64,000 bases of DNA, taken from contig JAHDXO010000003.1 in the NCBI GenBank assembly GCA_023382975.1, positions 108,632 through 172,631 of the forward strand, in the 5' to 3' direction. This stretch comes from Pirellulaceae bacterium. Lineage in GTDB: Bacteria > Planctomycetota > Planctomycetia > Pirellulales > Pirellulaceae. A program made the translations under genes and the position numbers. Within the stretch, counting starts at the first letter, position 1. Each line of letters opens with the position of its first letter. The notes under the pieces were generated by a model that saw nothing but the letters and a program-made list of their open reading frames with translations, was not told the origin of the DNA and ran no database searches. Shown piece after piece: positions 26,689-35,854 of this stretch.

Positions 26689-27330
26689 GAAGAATTCGAC
26701 GCGCTCAAAGAGCGCGATTGTCGCCGATTCGCGGAATCAAGTACGCATCGATCAAGCGGAGAGGAAGACGTTCGGCCGGTTACTGGCGTTGGGACTGACG
26801 CTGCTGCGAGCCTACGTGGCAGGTGCCGGCTTGGCGGATGAATCCCCAGGGCAAACGGTTGTGGGCAGAGATGGCGGCGGCGGGTGATGGGCTACTGAGG
26901 TCCGGCAGTGAATACGTGTTTATCGAACTGGCGATGGATGTCCAGGCACGCGATCCCGATCGGTAGCGGACGTTGGTCTGCTTGATGGACGGCGAACAGA
27001 AACTATGGGATCTGCAGCGTCAGTGGCTGGGCCGCGCGGTGGAAATCCTCGACCTGTTCCATGCCTTGGAACGGATCCGCGAAGTCTCGAAGATCGTTCA
27101 CCCCGGCGACAAATCGCGGCGCGAGACATGGGTCAGCGACCAATTGGAAGACTTGCTGACAGGCAAGGTCGAGACGGTGATTCGCCGTTGGCGCGGTTTG
27201 GCACACCCAGCGGCGGAGGGCCGGCGATGGACGGCCGATCAGCAGAAGACGGTCACGTCAGCGATCAGATATTTCAAGAACAACCGCCACCGGATGCACT
27301 ATGACGAGTATCTGGCTAAGAGCTACCCCG
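26641..27330 (+). pseudogene. Degenerate ISKra4-family transposase
   Basis: Pieces in different frames line up with an ISKra4-type transposase. An N-terminal part reads RIDQAERKTFGRLLALGLTL. Then come LRSGSEYVFIELAMDVQARD, a stop codon near 26966, the core TLVCLMDGEQKLWDLQRQWL with VEILDLFHALERI, and finally YFKNNRHRMHYDEYLAKSYP. There are at least one frameshift, one nonsense codon and internal deletion, and the C-terminal domain is missing after SYPGG. It cannot make an active transposase. Confidence 0.75.
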
Positions 27331-27347
27331 GCGGGATTCGCACCCGC
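27324..27347 (-). other. Possible tRNA 3'-end scar
   Basis: On the minus strand the sequence reads as a T-arm (GCGGG-TGCGAAT-CCCGC) plus CGGGGTA, like the last third of a tRNA gene with one changed T-loop base. No 5' part is present. It sits exactly at the join between the transposase relic and the TIR gene, where an integrated element might leave such a scar. Weak evidence. Confidence 0.25.
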
Positions 27348-27397
27348 TCGTCCTCAGACCATTTCCAGTCCGCTCGTTCATCGATTTGTTCGCCAAT

Positions 27398-28273
27398 TCA
27401 AATGGCACGGTTCAGATCGATCTCGACTCTTCCCGCCTTCAACTCTCGAGCGAGTAGCATCTTCCAAGCGCCGTGCTGATCGAGCGACACGTAAACAACT
27501 CCACCCATATCTGACGGAAGTTCTACTCCCTCAGCAACAAGGGCACAGACGTTCCGGCGCCCCAGCTTGGCGACAAAGAAGCCCCATTCGAATACCACGT
27601 TTTGTCGAGCGCGTTTGCTCAATGCGTCAAGGGATTCGGCTGGCGACAGGCAGCCAACATCATCAGGGGTCAGCAAGATGACGGCAAAGCACGCATCAGA
27701 GTTGAATTCGAACTTCTCGATCACTGTCAACCCGGCACTCGCTTGCTCGTGCAGAATCACCGGCACCAAATCCAATTGAGCCAGGTAACGGGCGACTGTT
27801 TCCTTCAACTCGTTGTTTCGGCCATGAACAACGAATACCTTACGGCTTTCAGTGGTGGCCATCGTGACTCCGGGACGGGGAATTGTGGCCTTCGTATCAG
27901 GGCCATACAACGGGAGCCGTTCAATTATCGACTCAAGCCGCCGAATCTTGTCATTAACGTCGCCAACAAACTCCTTCACCTCGTGGGCCAAGGAGCGGGC
28001 CCCGCCGACCGCCATGATGCCCCAGTACGAGTACTCTTGGGAGAGTTCTTCTGTCGAGAAGATGCGCTTTAGCAACGTGGTGTTGTACTCGTCCCAAGTG
28101 TAATAGAGCTTTCGAGACTGCTCCAAGCCCTCCTTGCCATCTATCGGGGACGAAAGGAGTTCGCGCCCTTTTTCGACGCGATCTTTCAACTGACCCTCGG
28201 CGTCGGACACATCAATGGTGAGCTCCGTCTTGGCTGGCGGCGACAAATCAGCCGTTGACTTCTTGCGTGCCAT
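27398..28273 (-). CDS. TIR-like (Cap12/Pycsar-effector type) nucleotide-binding protein
   Basis: A 291-residue protein. The N-terminal ~130 residues are helical, with no family I recognise (EEYNTT-like helix, SLAHEVKEFVGDVNDKIRR). The C-terminal domain ~140-291 is a TIR-like domain: KVFVVHGRNNELKETVARYL, VILHEQASAGLTVIEKFE, CFAVILLTPDD, and RQNVVFEWGFFVAKLGR, where the Glu of FEWGFF is the likely NADase catalytic residue. In this family TIR domains cleave NAD+ or bind nucleotides in anti-phage abortive defence, often triggered by a cyclic nucleotide. No cyclase gene is beside it, so its trigger is unknown. It is a single gene next to mobile-element debris. Confidence 0.82.
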   Translation of the reverse strand: MARKKSTADLSPPAKTELTIDVSDAEGQLKDRVEKGRELLSSPIDGKEGLEQSRKLYYTWDEYNTTLLKRIFSTEELSQEYSYWGIMAVGGARSLAHEVKEFVGDVNDKIRRLESIIERLPLYGPDTKATIPRPGVTMATTESRKVFVVHGRNNELKETVARYLAQLDLVPVILHEQASAGLTVIEKFEFNSDACFAVILLTPDDVGCLSPAESLDALSKRARQNVVFEWGFFVAKLGRRNVCALVAEGVELPSDMGGVVYVSLDQHGAWKMLLARELKAGRVEIDLNRAI

Positions 28274-28707
28274 GGCAGTTGGTTCTTCCTAACGGTAGAG
28301 CGTTACACGTCGCGAACTTATGATTATCCAGAACGGCCTATCACGGACAGCGCTGACTGGGAATAGTCCGAGCGGGGCGGCGGGCTATCCTGGCTGCCGG
28401 TAGTGCCCGATTATCGCTTGAATCCCTTGCCCGTCAAGCTGTTGAATCGGGACCGAATCCGGGCTGCTCGGCGGAATAGGCCGATCCGGATCATGCCCGA
28501 TTGGCGGCTGGATCGACCGACCGGCCGTGGACGGCCAGTAGCAGGCGGCGTGCTGCTGTTCGACAAATTCAATTGGATTGGGCCGTAGCTGTCGTTGTCG
28601 GACAGCGGAGTTCCATGGTCTGGCGAGAACGGCGACGACCGTTGTTTCTCGATCATTGGTTCGCATGTTCCGGTGGGCGTGCGAAAGCCGATGCAGTGGT
28701 TACTGCG
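28274..28707. other. Gap of 434 bp, at most one doubtful small gene
   Basis: Between the TIR gene and the RND pump. A 93-codon minus-strand frame (28385-28666), 42 bp past the pump stop, is Pro-rich (GRSIQPPIGHDPDRPIPPSS) and has no recognised similarity or good ribosome site. I would not annotate it as a gene without comparative support. Confidence 0.4.
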
Positions 28708-31700
28708 TCACTCGTCGCTGTTCTCTACTACGCGTTGGGCGGCGGCGAGGCCGAACTTCCAGAAGAGCGCGGGGCGGACCAGGAATTCCATGGCGGTGCT
28801 GGTGACCAAGCCGCCGATGATCACCGTGGCCAACGGGTACAGGATCTCTTTGCCGGGCTGGCCCGCGGCCAGGGCGAGCGGCAGCAGGCCGATTCCGGAC
28901 GTCAGCGCGGTCATCATGATCGGCGCGACTCGCTCGCGGGCCGCGCGGCGGAACATGGCCGGGGTCCACGATTCACCTTCGAATTGCACCAGATGCAAAT
29001 AGTGTTCGAACAACAACAGGCCGTTGCGGACCGCGATGCCGCACAGCGAAATGAAGCCGACCATCGCGGCGACCGTCAGCGTCTGGCCGGTCAGATGCAA
29101 CGCCAGAACCGCGCCAATCAGAGCCGCCGGCAGCGAGATCATGACTTGCAGGGCGAGGTTCACGGAGCGGAACATGCCGTACAGGACCAAGAACGTTCCC
29201 ACAACGGCGCCGATCGAATACAGGCCAATCCGCTGCGAGGCCGACTGTTGGCTGGCAAACTGGCCGCCATACTCGATGAAGTAGCCTGGGGGCAGATTCC
29301 GCTCGATCGGGGCCAGTCGAGCCTGGATGTCCCGCACGACGTCGACCAGCCCGCGGCCGGTGGTGTTGCACTGGACCACCACCCGCCGCCGGACCTGTTC
29401 GCGATTCAACGTGTTGGGACCGGTGGCCCGATAGATGTGGGCGATGGAATCGAGGTTCACGGTTCCGCCGTCGGGCAGCCCGATCGGCAGGCGGCCGAGC
29501 GATTGGATGTCCTCGCGAGCGGCATCCTCGAACCGCACCAGCAGATCGAACGTGCGCTGTCCGACCAGCACCTCGGAGACCACGACGCCATTCATCGCGG
29601 TCGAGATCAGATCGTTCACGGCCGCGCGCCGCAGGCCGTACTTCTGCAAGGCGTGACCGTCGATTTCGACTCTCAACTGCGGGATCTCGACCTGCGGCTC
29701 GACCTGCAAATCGGTCACGCCGGACACGTCCGCAATCGCCGCACGGATCCGTTCCATGTTCCGGCGCAGCGCGTCCAGATCGTCGCCGAACAGCTTGATG
29801 GCCACCTGGGCTTGAACTCCCGCCAGCATGTGCGAGATCAGATGCGTGAGCGGCTGCTCGACGCTGCTGACGATCCCCGGCACCTCGCTCAGCGCTTGGC
29901 GGATCTCGTCCAGCACCTCGGCGCGGCCGCGGCGGCTGTGCGGGTCGATCGTGGCGATGATCTCCGAAACGCTGACCGGATCGGCATGTTCGTCCAACTC
30001 GGCGCGGCCCGTGACGCGGACCATCGCAACGATGTCGTCGATCTTCTGCAACCGGCGTTCGACCATCCCGGCGATGTCTTGCGAAGTGTTCAGCGAAGTG
30101 CCCGGCGGGAGCATGATGTTGATCTGCACGGCGCCCTCGTCGAACGGCGGCAGAAAGTCGCTTTCCAGCAAGGCCAAACCGGCGCCGCTGGCCAGCACCA
30201 GAATCAGCGCTGCTGTCAGAACCAGCGGCGCATGTCGCAGACTCCAGCCGACCACGCGTTCCGCCGCCACTCGCATCGCCAGCAGGATCGGGCTGTCGCG
30301 TTCCGACTCCGACAGCCGTTCGGCCACCACCATCACCAGCCAGGCCAGCTGCGCTGTCAGCAGGGCCACGCCGCCATGCATGCTCAGCGGCTGCGCGGAC
30401 CACCAGGCGGCGGCTTGCTCGTATCCCAACGCCGCCAATCCGGCCGGAACGGCCCAGCGAGACTGCGCGAACGTGGTGCATGGCGCCAGAACCGCAGCCA
30501 ACCACCGCCAGGTTTGCGTCTTGGCCAACAGCAGGTAGGCCAGAACGGGCGTGACGGTCAAGGAAACCAGCAGCGACGAGACCACCGAAACGAGAAAGGC
30601 CGTTCCCAGCGGCGTGAATAATCGTCCCTCCATGCCCCCGAGTGCGAAGACCGGCGCGAACACGAGCACGACGATCAGCGTGCCGAAGACGCGCGGATTG
30701 CGGACCTCTTCGCTGGCTTGAAACACCACCTGCAACGCGGATTGAGGCGACGGGCTGTGCCGGTTCAATCGCAGGCGGCGGAAGACGTTCTCGACGCTCA
30801 CCGTGGCGTCGTCGACCAAGCCGCCGATCGCCACGGCCAAGCCGCCCACGGTCATCGTATTGATCGACAGATCGAACGCGGCGAAGATCACCGCGGTGAC
30901 GACGATGGACAGCGGGATCGCGGTCAATGTGATGAACGTCGTGCGGAAGCTGAGCAGAAAGATGAACAACACCACGACCACCAACAGACTGGCGTCGCGG
31001 AGCGCCTGGACGACGTTTCCGATCGCCAGATCGATGAAGGCCTTCTGCTGGTACATCGCCGGCTCGATGCGCAGATCGGGTGGCAGCGAGGACTGCAGTT
31101 CCGCCAAAGCCTGCGCGACCAGCTCGGTGACGCGCCGCGTATCCGCCGCGGGTTGTTTGGTCACGGTCATGACGACGGCGGCGCCGCCCGAGAACTCCGT
31201 TCCGTCGCGGACGAAGGCGGCACTGTCGCCTCGTTTGACGTGCGCTCCCGAGACGACGCGGGCGACGTCGCGCACCAGGACCGGGCGGCCCGCTCGAATC
31301 GCCACCACCACTTCGCCCGCCTGCTCGATGGTTTGCAACCGGCCGAGGGAGCGGACCAACAGTTCGTAGGGGCCATGCTGGTCGAGATACCCGCCGGTGG
31401 CGTTTTCGTTGCTTTCCGACAAGGCTTCCGTGACTTCGCTTAGCGTCACGCCGTAGCGGATCAGCAGCGCCGGATCGACCAGCACCTGGAACTGCATCCG
31501 CTGGCCGCCCATGGCGAAAACCTGAGACACCCCGGGGACCGTCAGCAGCCGCTGGCGGACGACCCAGTCGGCCAACGTGCGCAGCTCCATCGGCGACGTG
31601 TCGCCCGTCTCGCTCCATAGTCCGATGATCATGATCTGGCCCATGATCGACGAGATGGGCGCCAATTGCGGCGTGACACCGGGCGGCAATCGCTCGGCAG

Positions 31701-32061
31701 CCAACGCGAGCCGTTCGGCGACGATCTGCCGGCCGGCGAAGATGTCCATTCCCCAATCGAACTCGACGTAAATCACCGACAACCCGGCGTCCGATGCGCT
31801 GCGGACAGCCTGGACGCCCGTCGCTCCGTTCAGCGCCGATTCCAGCGGGAAGGTGATCAATGCCTCGACTTCCTCCGGCGCCATGCCGGCGCATTCGGTC
31901 ATCACCACCACGCGCGGACGATCGAGGCTCGGAAACACGTCGATCGGCAATTGGGTCATCTGCCAACCGCCGTAGACCATCAAGGCGATCGCCGCCGCGA
32001 TCACCAGCACCCGTTGATGGAGACAGAAGCGGAGCAGGCCGTTCAAGGCGAAATCCAACAT
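28708..32061 (-). CDS. Heavy-metal efflux RND pump (CusA/CzcA-like)
   Basis: A 1117-residue inner-membrane proton-driven exporter with the two-repeat RND plan: N-terminal membrane helix (LVIAAAIALMVYGGW), large periplasmic loops, and the TM4 motif AIGGLVDDATVSVENVF. In that motif the Asp and Glu for proton transfer are kept, but the first Asp of the CzcA DFGLIVD motif is Ala. An unusual ~70-residue insertion between TM6 and the second half carries an extra hydrophobic stretch (GGVALLTAQLAWLVMVVAE). It is the last gene of the four-gene operon, 10 bp after the adaptor. The metal (Cu, Ag, Zn or Co) cannot be decided from sequence. Confidence 0.93.
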   Translation of the reverse strand: MLDFALNGLLRFCLHQRVLVIAAAIALMVYGGWQMTQLPIDVFPSLDRPRVVVMTECAGMAPEEVEALITFPLESALNGATGVQAVRSASDAGLSVIYVEFDWGMDIFAGRQIVAERLALAAERLPPGVTPQLAPISSIMGQIMIIGLWSETGDTSPMELRTLADWVVRQRLLTVPGVSQVFAMGGQRMQFQVLVDPALLIRYGVTLSEVTEALSESNENATGGYLDQHGPYELLVRSLGRLQTIEQAGEVVVAIRAGRPVLVRDVARVVSGAHVKRGDSAAFVRDGTEFSGGAAVVMTVTKQPAADTRRVTELVAQALAELQSSLPPDLRIEPAMYQQKAFIDLAIGNVVQALRDASLLVVVVLFIFLLSFRTTFITLTAIPLSIVVTAVIFAAFDLSINTMTVGGLAVAIGGLVDDATVSVENVFRRLRLNRHSPSPQSALQVVFQASEEVRNPRVFGTLIVVLVFAPVFALGGMEGRLFTPLGTAFLVSVVSSLLVSLTVTPVLAYLLLAKTQTWRWLAAVLAPCTTFAQSRWAVPAGLAALGYEQAAAWWSAQPLSMHGGVALLTAQLAWLVMVVAERLSESERDSPILLAMRVAAERVVGWSLRHAPLVLTAALILVLASGAGLALLESDFLPPFDEGAVQINIMLPPGTSLNTSQDIAGMVERRLQKIDDIVAMVRVTGRAELDEHADPVSVSEIIATIDPHSRRGRAEVLDEIRQALSEVPGIVSSVEQPLTHLISHMLAGVQAQVAIKLFGDDLDALRRNMERIRAAIADVSGVTDLQVEPQVEIPQLRVEIDGHALQKYGLRRAAVNDLISTAMNGVVVSEVLVGQRTFDLLVRFEDAAREDIQSLGRLPIGLPDGGTVNLDSIAHIYRATGPNTLNREQVRRRVVVQCNTTGRGLVDVVRDIQARLAPIERNLPPGYFIEYGGQFASQQSASQRIGLYSIGAVVGTFLVLYGMFRSVNLALQVMISLPAALIGAVLALHLTGQTLTVAAMVGFISLCGIAVRNGLLLFEHYLHLVQFEGESWTPAMFRRAARERVAPIMMTALTSGIGLLPLALAAGQPGKEILYPLATVIIGGLVTSTAMEFLVRPALFWKFGLAAAQRVVENSDE

Positions 32062-32071
32062 GGACGGATCC

Positions 32072-33538
32072 TCAATGATGGTGCGCGTGATCGTCGCCGC
32101 CGCCGCTGGACTGCTGTTTTAGCGCCAGGTGGATTTGATAGGCCCCGTGGACGGCGATCCTGTCTCCCTCGGCCAGCGTCCCGTCCGCCGCGACGACCGC
32201 CCAACGGTGATCGCGGTGTTCGACGTGGATCTCCTTGCGAACGAAGTGATCTTCGGACTCCTGGTAGACGAACCAGTGAGCGCCTTCCTGAACGACCGCC
32301 TGGACCGGCAGCACGATGCGGTTCTCCCATCGCTCGACCGGGATCTCGATCTCCACACGCTGCCCCGGCTTGAAGCGCCAAGCGTGAAAGCGGCGGCCCT
32401 GGGGCGTTTGATGCTCGCGCACCACGTGGTTCGGCAGCGTCAGGTAGAACGGCAGCGCCCGCGATTCGCGATCGATCTGGTTCTCGACGTACAGGATCGC
32501 CAGCGGCGAGATCTCTGCCCGTTCCCGATTGCCTTCCTGGACGAGCACGCGGACGCCCAGCCCCGCTTCGGCCGCCCGGTGAAGTGCGGAGGCATCCTGT
32601 TCGAACGCCTTGCCCTGGACATACAACTCGCAGTGGTCGGCCAGCACCAGAAGCGGCGTTCCCGCCTCGACGTGCTGGCCGGGTTGCACCGACAGCTCGA
32701 CCACGTGGTAATCGGCCGCCTTGTGTTCGCCCGAAGCCATCGGCGGAGCCACGATATCGATTGTCGAGAGCAATTGCCGGTCGGCGACGATCCGGTCCAC
32801 TTGCTCCGGCGAAAGACCGTGCAACACCAGTGATTGACGTTCGGCGCGGATCGTGGCCTCGATCGTCTGCAGTTCGTACTGCCGCTCCAGCACCGTCTTG
32901 CCCGCCACTGCTCCGCTGGCCACCACCCCTTCCAGCCGCGACAACTCGCTCTGGACGACCTCGCGCCGTTCGATGGCCAACAACAGATTGCGTTGCCGCT
33001 CGGCCAATTCATCGTGCGTGATGCGCAATTGGGCCAAGGGACCGCCCGGTGACACAGCCTCGCCCGCTAGCGGTGCGATCTGTGTCACGATGCCGCTCAG
33101 CGGTGCCGACACCGTGATCAGCGTCTGACCGGGCCGCTCGGCGATCACGCCCGGAACCGAGATCGTGCGGTCGAAGTCCTGCGGCGCCACCGTCACCAGG
33201 GTCAACCCGATACTGCGGCGCGCCGGTTCGCTCAGTTCGATCATCGCTTCGTCGTGATGATCGTGATCGTCGTCGGTCGTCGAACCACTCGACGCGACAT
33301 CGCTGGAATTCCAGTTCCAGGGAAGCCAGGACGCATCCGGCCGCGCGGCATCGTAACGTCCCACAACACTGCCGCCGACGGCCAGAAGTAGAACGACGCC
33401 AATGGTCGCCGCCGTGATTCGTCTCCGGACCGAGCGTCTTCGAGGAATTTCGCTGCCACGTTCGCTCGGCGCCACCGCGGACGATTCTGACGCAGCCGTG
33501 GACCTAAACGGACGCTGCGCTGATTTTGTGACCTGCAT
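32072..33538 (-). CDS. Periplasmic adaptor of metal efflux system (CusB/CzcB-like), His-rich
   Basis: About 488 residues. One membrane anchor (ITAATIGVVLLLAVGGSVVG) is followed by a metal-binding-looking DDDHDHHDEAM stretch. Then come the adaptor lipoyl/hairpin region (TVSAPLSGIVTQIAPLAGEA, RQRNLLLAIERREVVQSELS) and beta-barrel domain, and a C-terminal His cluster (GGGDDHAHHH). It links the RND pump to the outer-membrane factor. The ATG at 33538 is favoured by AAAGGA seven bases upstream; longer starts lack such a site. The His clusters support a role with divalent cations. A 331-bp gap separates it from the lipoprotein upstream. Confidence 0.92.
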   Translation of the reverse strand: MQVTKSAQRPFRSTAASESSAVAPSERGSEIPRRRSVRRRITAATIGVVLLLAVGGSVVGRYDAARPDASWLPWNWNSSDVASSGSTTDDDHDHHDEAMIELSEPARRSIGLTLVTVAPQDFDRTISVPGVIAERPGQTLITVSAPLSGIVTQIAPLAGEAVSPGGPLAQLRITHDELAERQRNLLLAIERREVVQSELSRLEGVVASGAVAGKTVLERQYELQTIEATIRAERQSLVLHGLSPEQVDRIVADRQLLSTIDIVAPPMASGEHKAADYHVVELSVQPGQHVEAGTPLLVLADHCELYVQGKAFEQDASALHRAAEAGLGVRVLVQEGNRERAEISPLAILYVENQIDRESRALPFYLTLPNHVVREHQTPQGRRFHAWRFKPGQRVEIEIPVERWENRIVLPVQAVVQEGAHWFVYQESEDHFVRKEIHVEHRDHRWAVVAADGTLAEGDRIAVHGAYQIHLALKQQSSGGGDDHAHHH

Positions 33539-33870
33539 GATCCGGTCCTTTCTCAATTCCATCGGGGACGGGCCGCCGTTTTCGTGCTGCTCCAGAGCCC
33601 TTGCTGCGAACAACCGGTCGCCAAACCAAGGACACAATTCCCTTGAAGGAGAAGCGTCGAATTGGAGTCTGACCGTGCATGATGCGCGCACGATGCGCGC
33701 ATCTAGGTTTCACGACAAGCCGAGAGCGACCGCGTGGTTTTCGCGCGACGCGAGATTTGCCCTCGGATGCAGGGCGTCCTCGGTTTGCCGTTAAGCGAGT
33801 TGGTTGCGGCTCTGACGATTTAGAGCCAAGCGAATGGCGTGCCGCGAGCTGCAAGCGGAGAGGCCGGAAT
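33539..33870. other. 331-bp intra-operon gap without a gene
   Basis: No credible frame is present. It contains a direct repeat GATGCGCGCA (33681, 33692) whose second copy extends to the perfect palindrome GATGCGCGCATC (33692-33703), about 155 bp upstream of the adaptor start. This could be an operator for an internal promoter, though no regulator gene is nearby. Confidence 0.45.
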
Positions 33871-34281
33871 TCAGATCAAGATGGCCCGTTTCGCCAAGTA
33901 GAGCGGCGTTGCGTTCGACAACGGGGCGTTTCGGAATGGACGGGCGAAGTAGCATGTGGCTGATGAACAACTGACCGCGTCGGCAGTGTAACAAAATTGC
34001 GCACTGGGCACTGCGATCGGAGCAACGCTTACAAAGCCAAGCACCGTGCCGCGCAAGCAAACATGCTGCTCATCGACAGGCGTCGATTCCTCGTTCGGGA
34101 ACGTCGCCTGAAGCTGTCCACTTCCCGCCACGGAATCGGCCGATGCTTCGCTGCGGCCCAGTTGCGGGTTGGCCGAGGGAAAGCTCGGCGTCGTGTGGCA
34201 CTCTTGCCAGCAGCATCCAACCACGAGGGGAAGGCAACTGGCTGCGAGCAGCAGGTTTCTCAGAAAATCGCCCATCGTCAT
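33871..34281 (-). CDS. Small Cys-rich lipoprotein in the metal efflux operon
   Basis: About 136 residues with a lipoprotein signal (LLLAASCLPLVVGCCWQEC; lipobox VVGC). The mature protein has several more Cys residues (HVCLRGT, QFCYTADAVSCSSATCYFA), which could bind metal or form disulfides. It resembles no family I know. It lies between the outer-membrane factor and the adaptor on the same strand, which suggests a job in periplasmic metal handling. Starts at 34281 and 34275 are both possible. Confidence 0.65.
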   Translation of the reverse strand: MTMGDFLRNLLLAASCLPLVVGCCWQECHTTPSFPSANPQLGRSEASADSVAGSGQLQATFPNEESTPVDEQHVCLRGTVLGFVSVAPIAVPSAQFCYTADAVSCSSATCYFARPFRNAPLSNATPLYLAKRAILI

Positions 34282-34367
34282 CAACTCGTTAATTGAAATG
34301 TCTCTGCATCCTAGCGAGCACCAGCGATTTCGACAAGGCCGCTCGGCCAGATCCACGGCTGGGTAGC

Positions 34368-35654
34368 CTACGGTGCAGGTTCGTCCAGCGCATTGGACAA
34401 CAGAAGATTCTCGATGCGAGTCCGGCTGATCTGAAGATCGCGGAAAGCGGCCACGAAATCCAGATTGGTCTGGAAGAACGTCCGCTGAACGGTCAACAGT
34501 TCGAGATATCCCACCTCGCCTTGCTGATATCCCTTGGACACCAGTTGAAGCGCTTCGTCCGCGGCTGGCAGGATTTCGCTCCGATAGCTGACGACGGTCG
34601 CGCGGGCGTTGTCATACTCCTGGAAAACCGCCGCCAAGCGGCGATGCAGCATCAATTCCACCCGCGCCAACTGGTCGTGCGCCGCGTTCAACTCGGCGCG
34701 AGCCCGCAGGATGTTGCCCTGGTTGCGGTCGAACCATTGCAGCGGCACGGCCAGCCCCACCCCGGCGTGAGTATCCCCCGAGGCGAAGTTGTAGGCCACG
34801 CCTCCCACGAGTTCGACATCGGGCCTGCGGCCGGCGCATTGACTGGCCAAGTCGGCCTTGGCTCGCTCGATCTCGACCGCCGCGTGAAGCCACTCGGGGC
34901 TCTGCTGGAGCAGGCGTTGCAGTGCCTCTTCCCAAACCAAGGGAGTTGGCTCGCGCCGGTCCCAATCATCTTCGATGGTCGTCAATGGCAGATCGACGAT
35001 GCCGACCTGCGCCGCCAATTGCTGCCACTGTCCGGCGAGCGATTGCCGAGCCCGCTCCAGGCGAAGCTTCGCCGCTTGAGCCTCGATGTTCGCCTGTAGC
35101 ACGTCCAGACGACTGACCTCGCGGGCCGCGAGCAATTGCTGGGCAGTCCGCAGAAAGTCGTCGCCCAATTGGACCAGCTTTTCGGCCAGCGCGACGGTCC
35201 GCTGCGCGGCGATCACTTCGTGGGCCGCGGCATGGACGTCGCTGATCACGCGATACCGCTGCATCTGCCACCGCTGCTCGGCGGCCGCGATCTCTTGGCT
35301 GACCACGGAGCGGTTCCACCCCAGTTTTCCGCCCGTGACGATTCGCTGGCTTACCACAATGCCCTGCTGGCCCGCTCTGCCCTCGTCGCCTATTTCCTCC
35401 CCCTGATAGCCGATCGTGGGGTTGGGGTAGAGTCCCGCCTGCAAGAACGTGCCCTGCAGTGCTTCGATCCGACGTGCCGCCACCGCCAACGCCGGACTTC
35501 GCTCCAGGGCCAACTCTTCCAGTTGCTCCAGACGCATCGTCCGCGGTTCGGGCTGCCGAGCCGGGGGATCTGGCGTCTCGGCCGCCGATCCCATCCTGGT
35601 CGCAAATGCGGCGAGGACGACCCAGATGGGAAAAATGTGCGGAACTCGTGCCAT
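34368..35654 (-). CDS. Outer-membrane factor of metal efflux system (TolC/CusC-like)
   Basis: About 428 residues with a signal peptide (IFPIWVVLAAFATRMGSAAE). It shows the long alpha-helical TolC/OEP pattern in two repeats, e.g. LALERSPALAVAARRIEALQ, LYPNPTIGYQGEEIGDEG, AHEVIAAQRTVALAEKLVQL and ELLTVQRTFFQTNLDFVAAF. It would form the outer-membrane exit duct for the adaptor and pump genes downstream. The ATG at 35654 places the signal peptide at the N-terminus. First gene of the operon; its promoter should lie in 35655-35854, shared with the divergent T2SF gene. Confidence 0.92.
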   Translation of the reverse strand: MARVPHIFPIWVVLAAFATRMGSAAETPDPPARQPEPRTMRLEQLEELALERSPALAVAARRIEALQGTFLQAGLYPNPTIGYQGEEIGDEGRAGQQGIVVSQRIVTGGKLGWNRSVVSQEIAAAEQRWQMQRYRVISDVHAAAHEVIAAQRTVALAEKLVQLGDDFLRTAQQLLAAREVSRLDVLQANIEAQAAKLRLERARQSLAGQWQQLAAQVGIVDLPLTTIEDDWDRREPTPLVWEEALQRLLQQSPEWLHAAVEIERAKADLASQCAGRRPDVELVGGVAYNFASGDTHAGVGLAVPLQWFDRNQGNILRARAELNAAHDQLARVELMLHRRLAAVFQEYDNARATVVSYRSEILPAADEALQLVSKGYQQGEVGYLELLTVQRTFFQTNLDFVAAFRDLQISRTRIENLLLSNALDEPAP

Positions 35655-35854
35655 CGGACTTCCTGGTGTCTTTGCGGTCGTGCGTATCGAGGTTCGTAGC
35701 AAGCCGGTATCGTTTGTATCGGTCGAAGCGACTGGATCAGATGACCCGAACCGTTGCTAGCACCGTTCGATCGGAACCGAAACGATCCGGGCGATTGGTG
35801 GCGATATCTCGATCCCTTGACAGCAGGCAGCGGGGCTGACAGGATCGTTGACAA

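Noticed and set aside
28385..28666. Small Pro-rich gene after the RND pump
   Set aside because: No ribosome site, no recognised similarity and ordinary chance length for this base composition.
28973..31966. A 997-codon frame overlapping the RND pump on the same strand
   Set aside because: An out-of-frame shadow, very rich in Arg and Gly, with no motif; the pump frame has all RND signatures.
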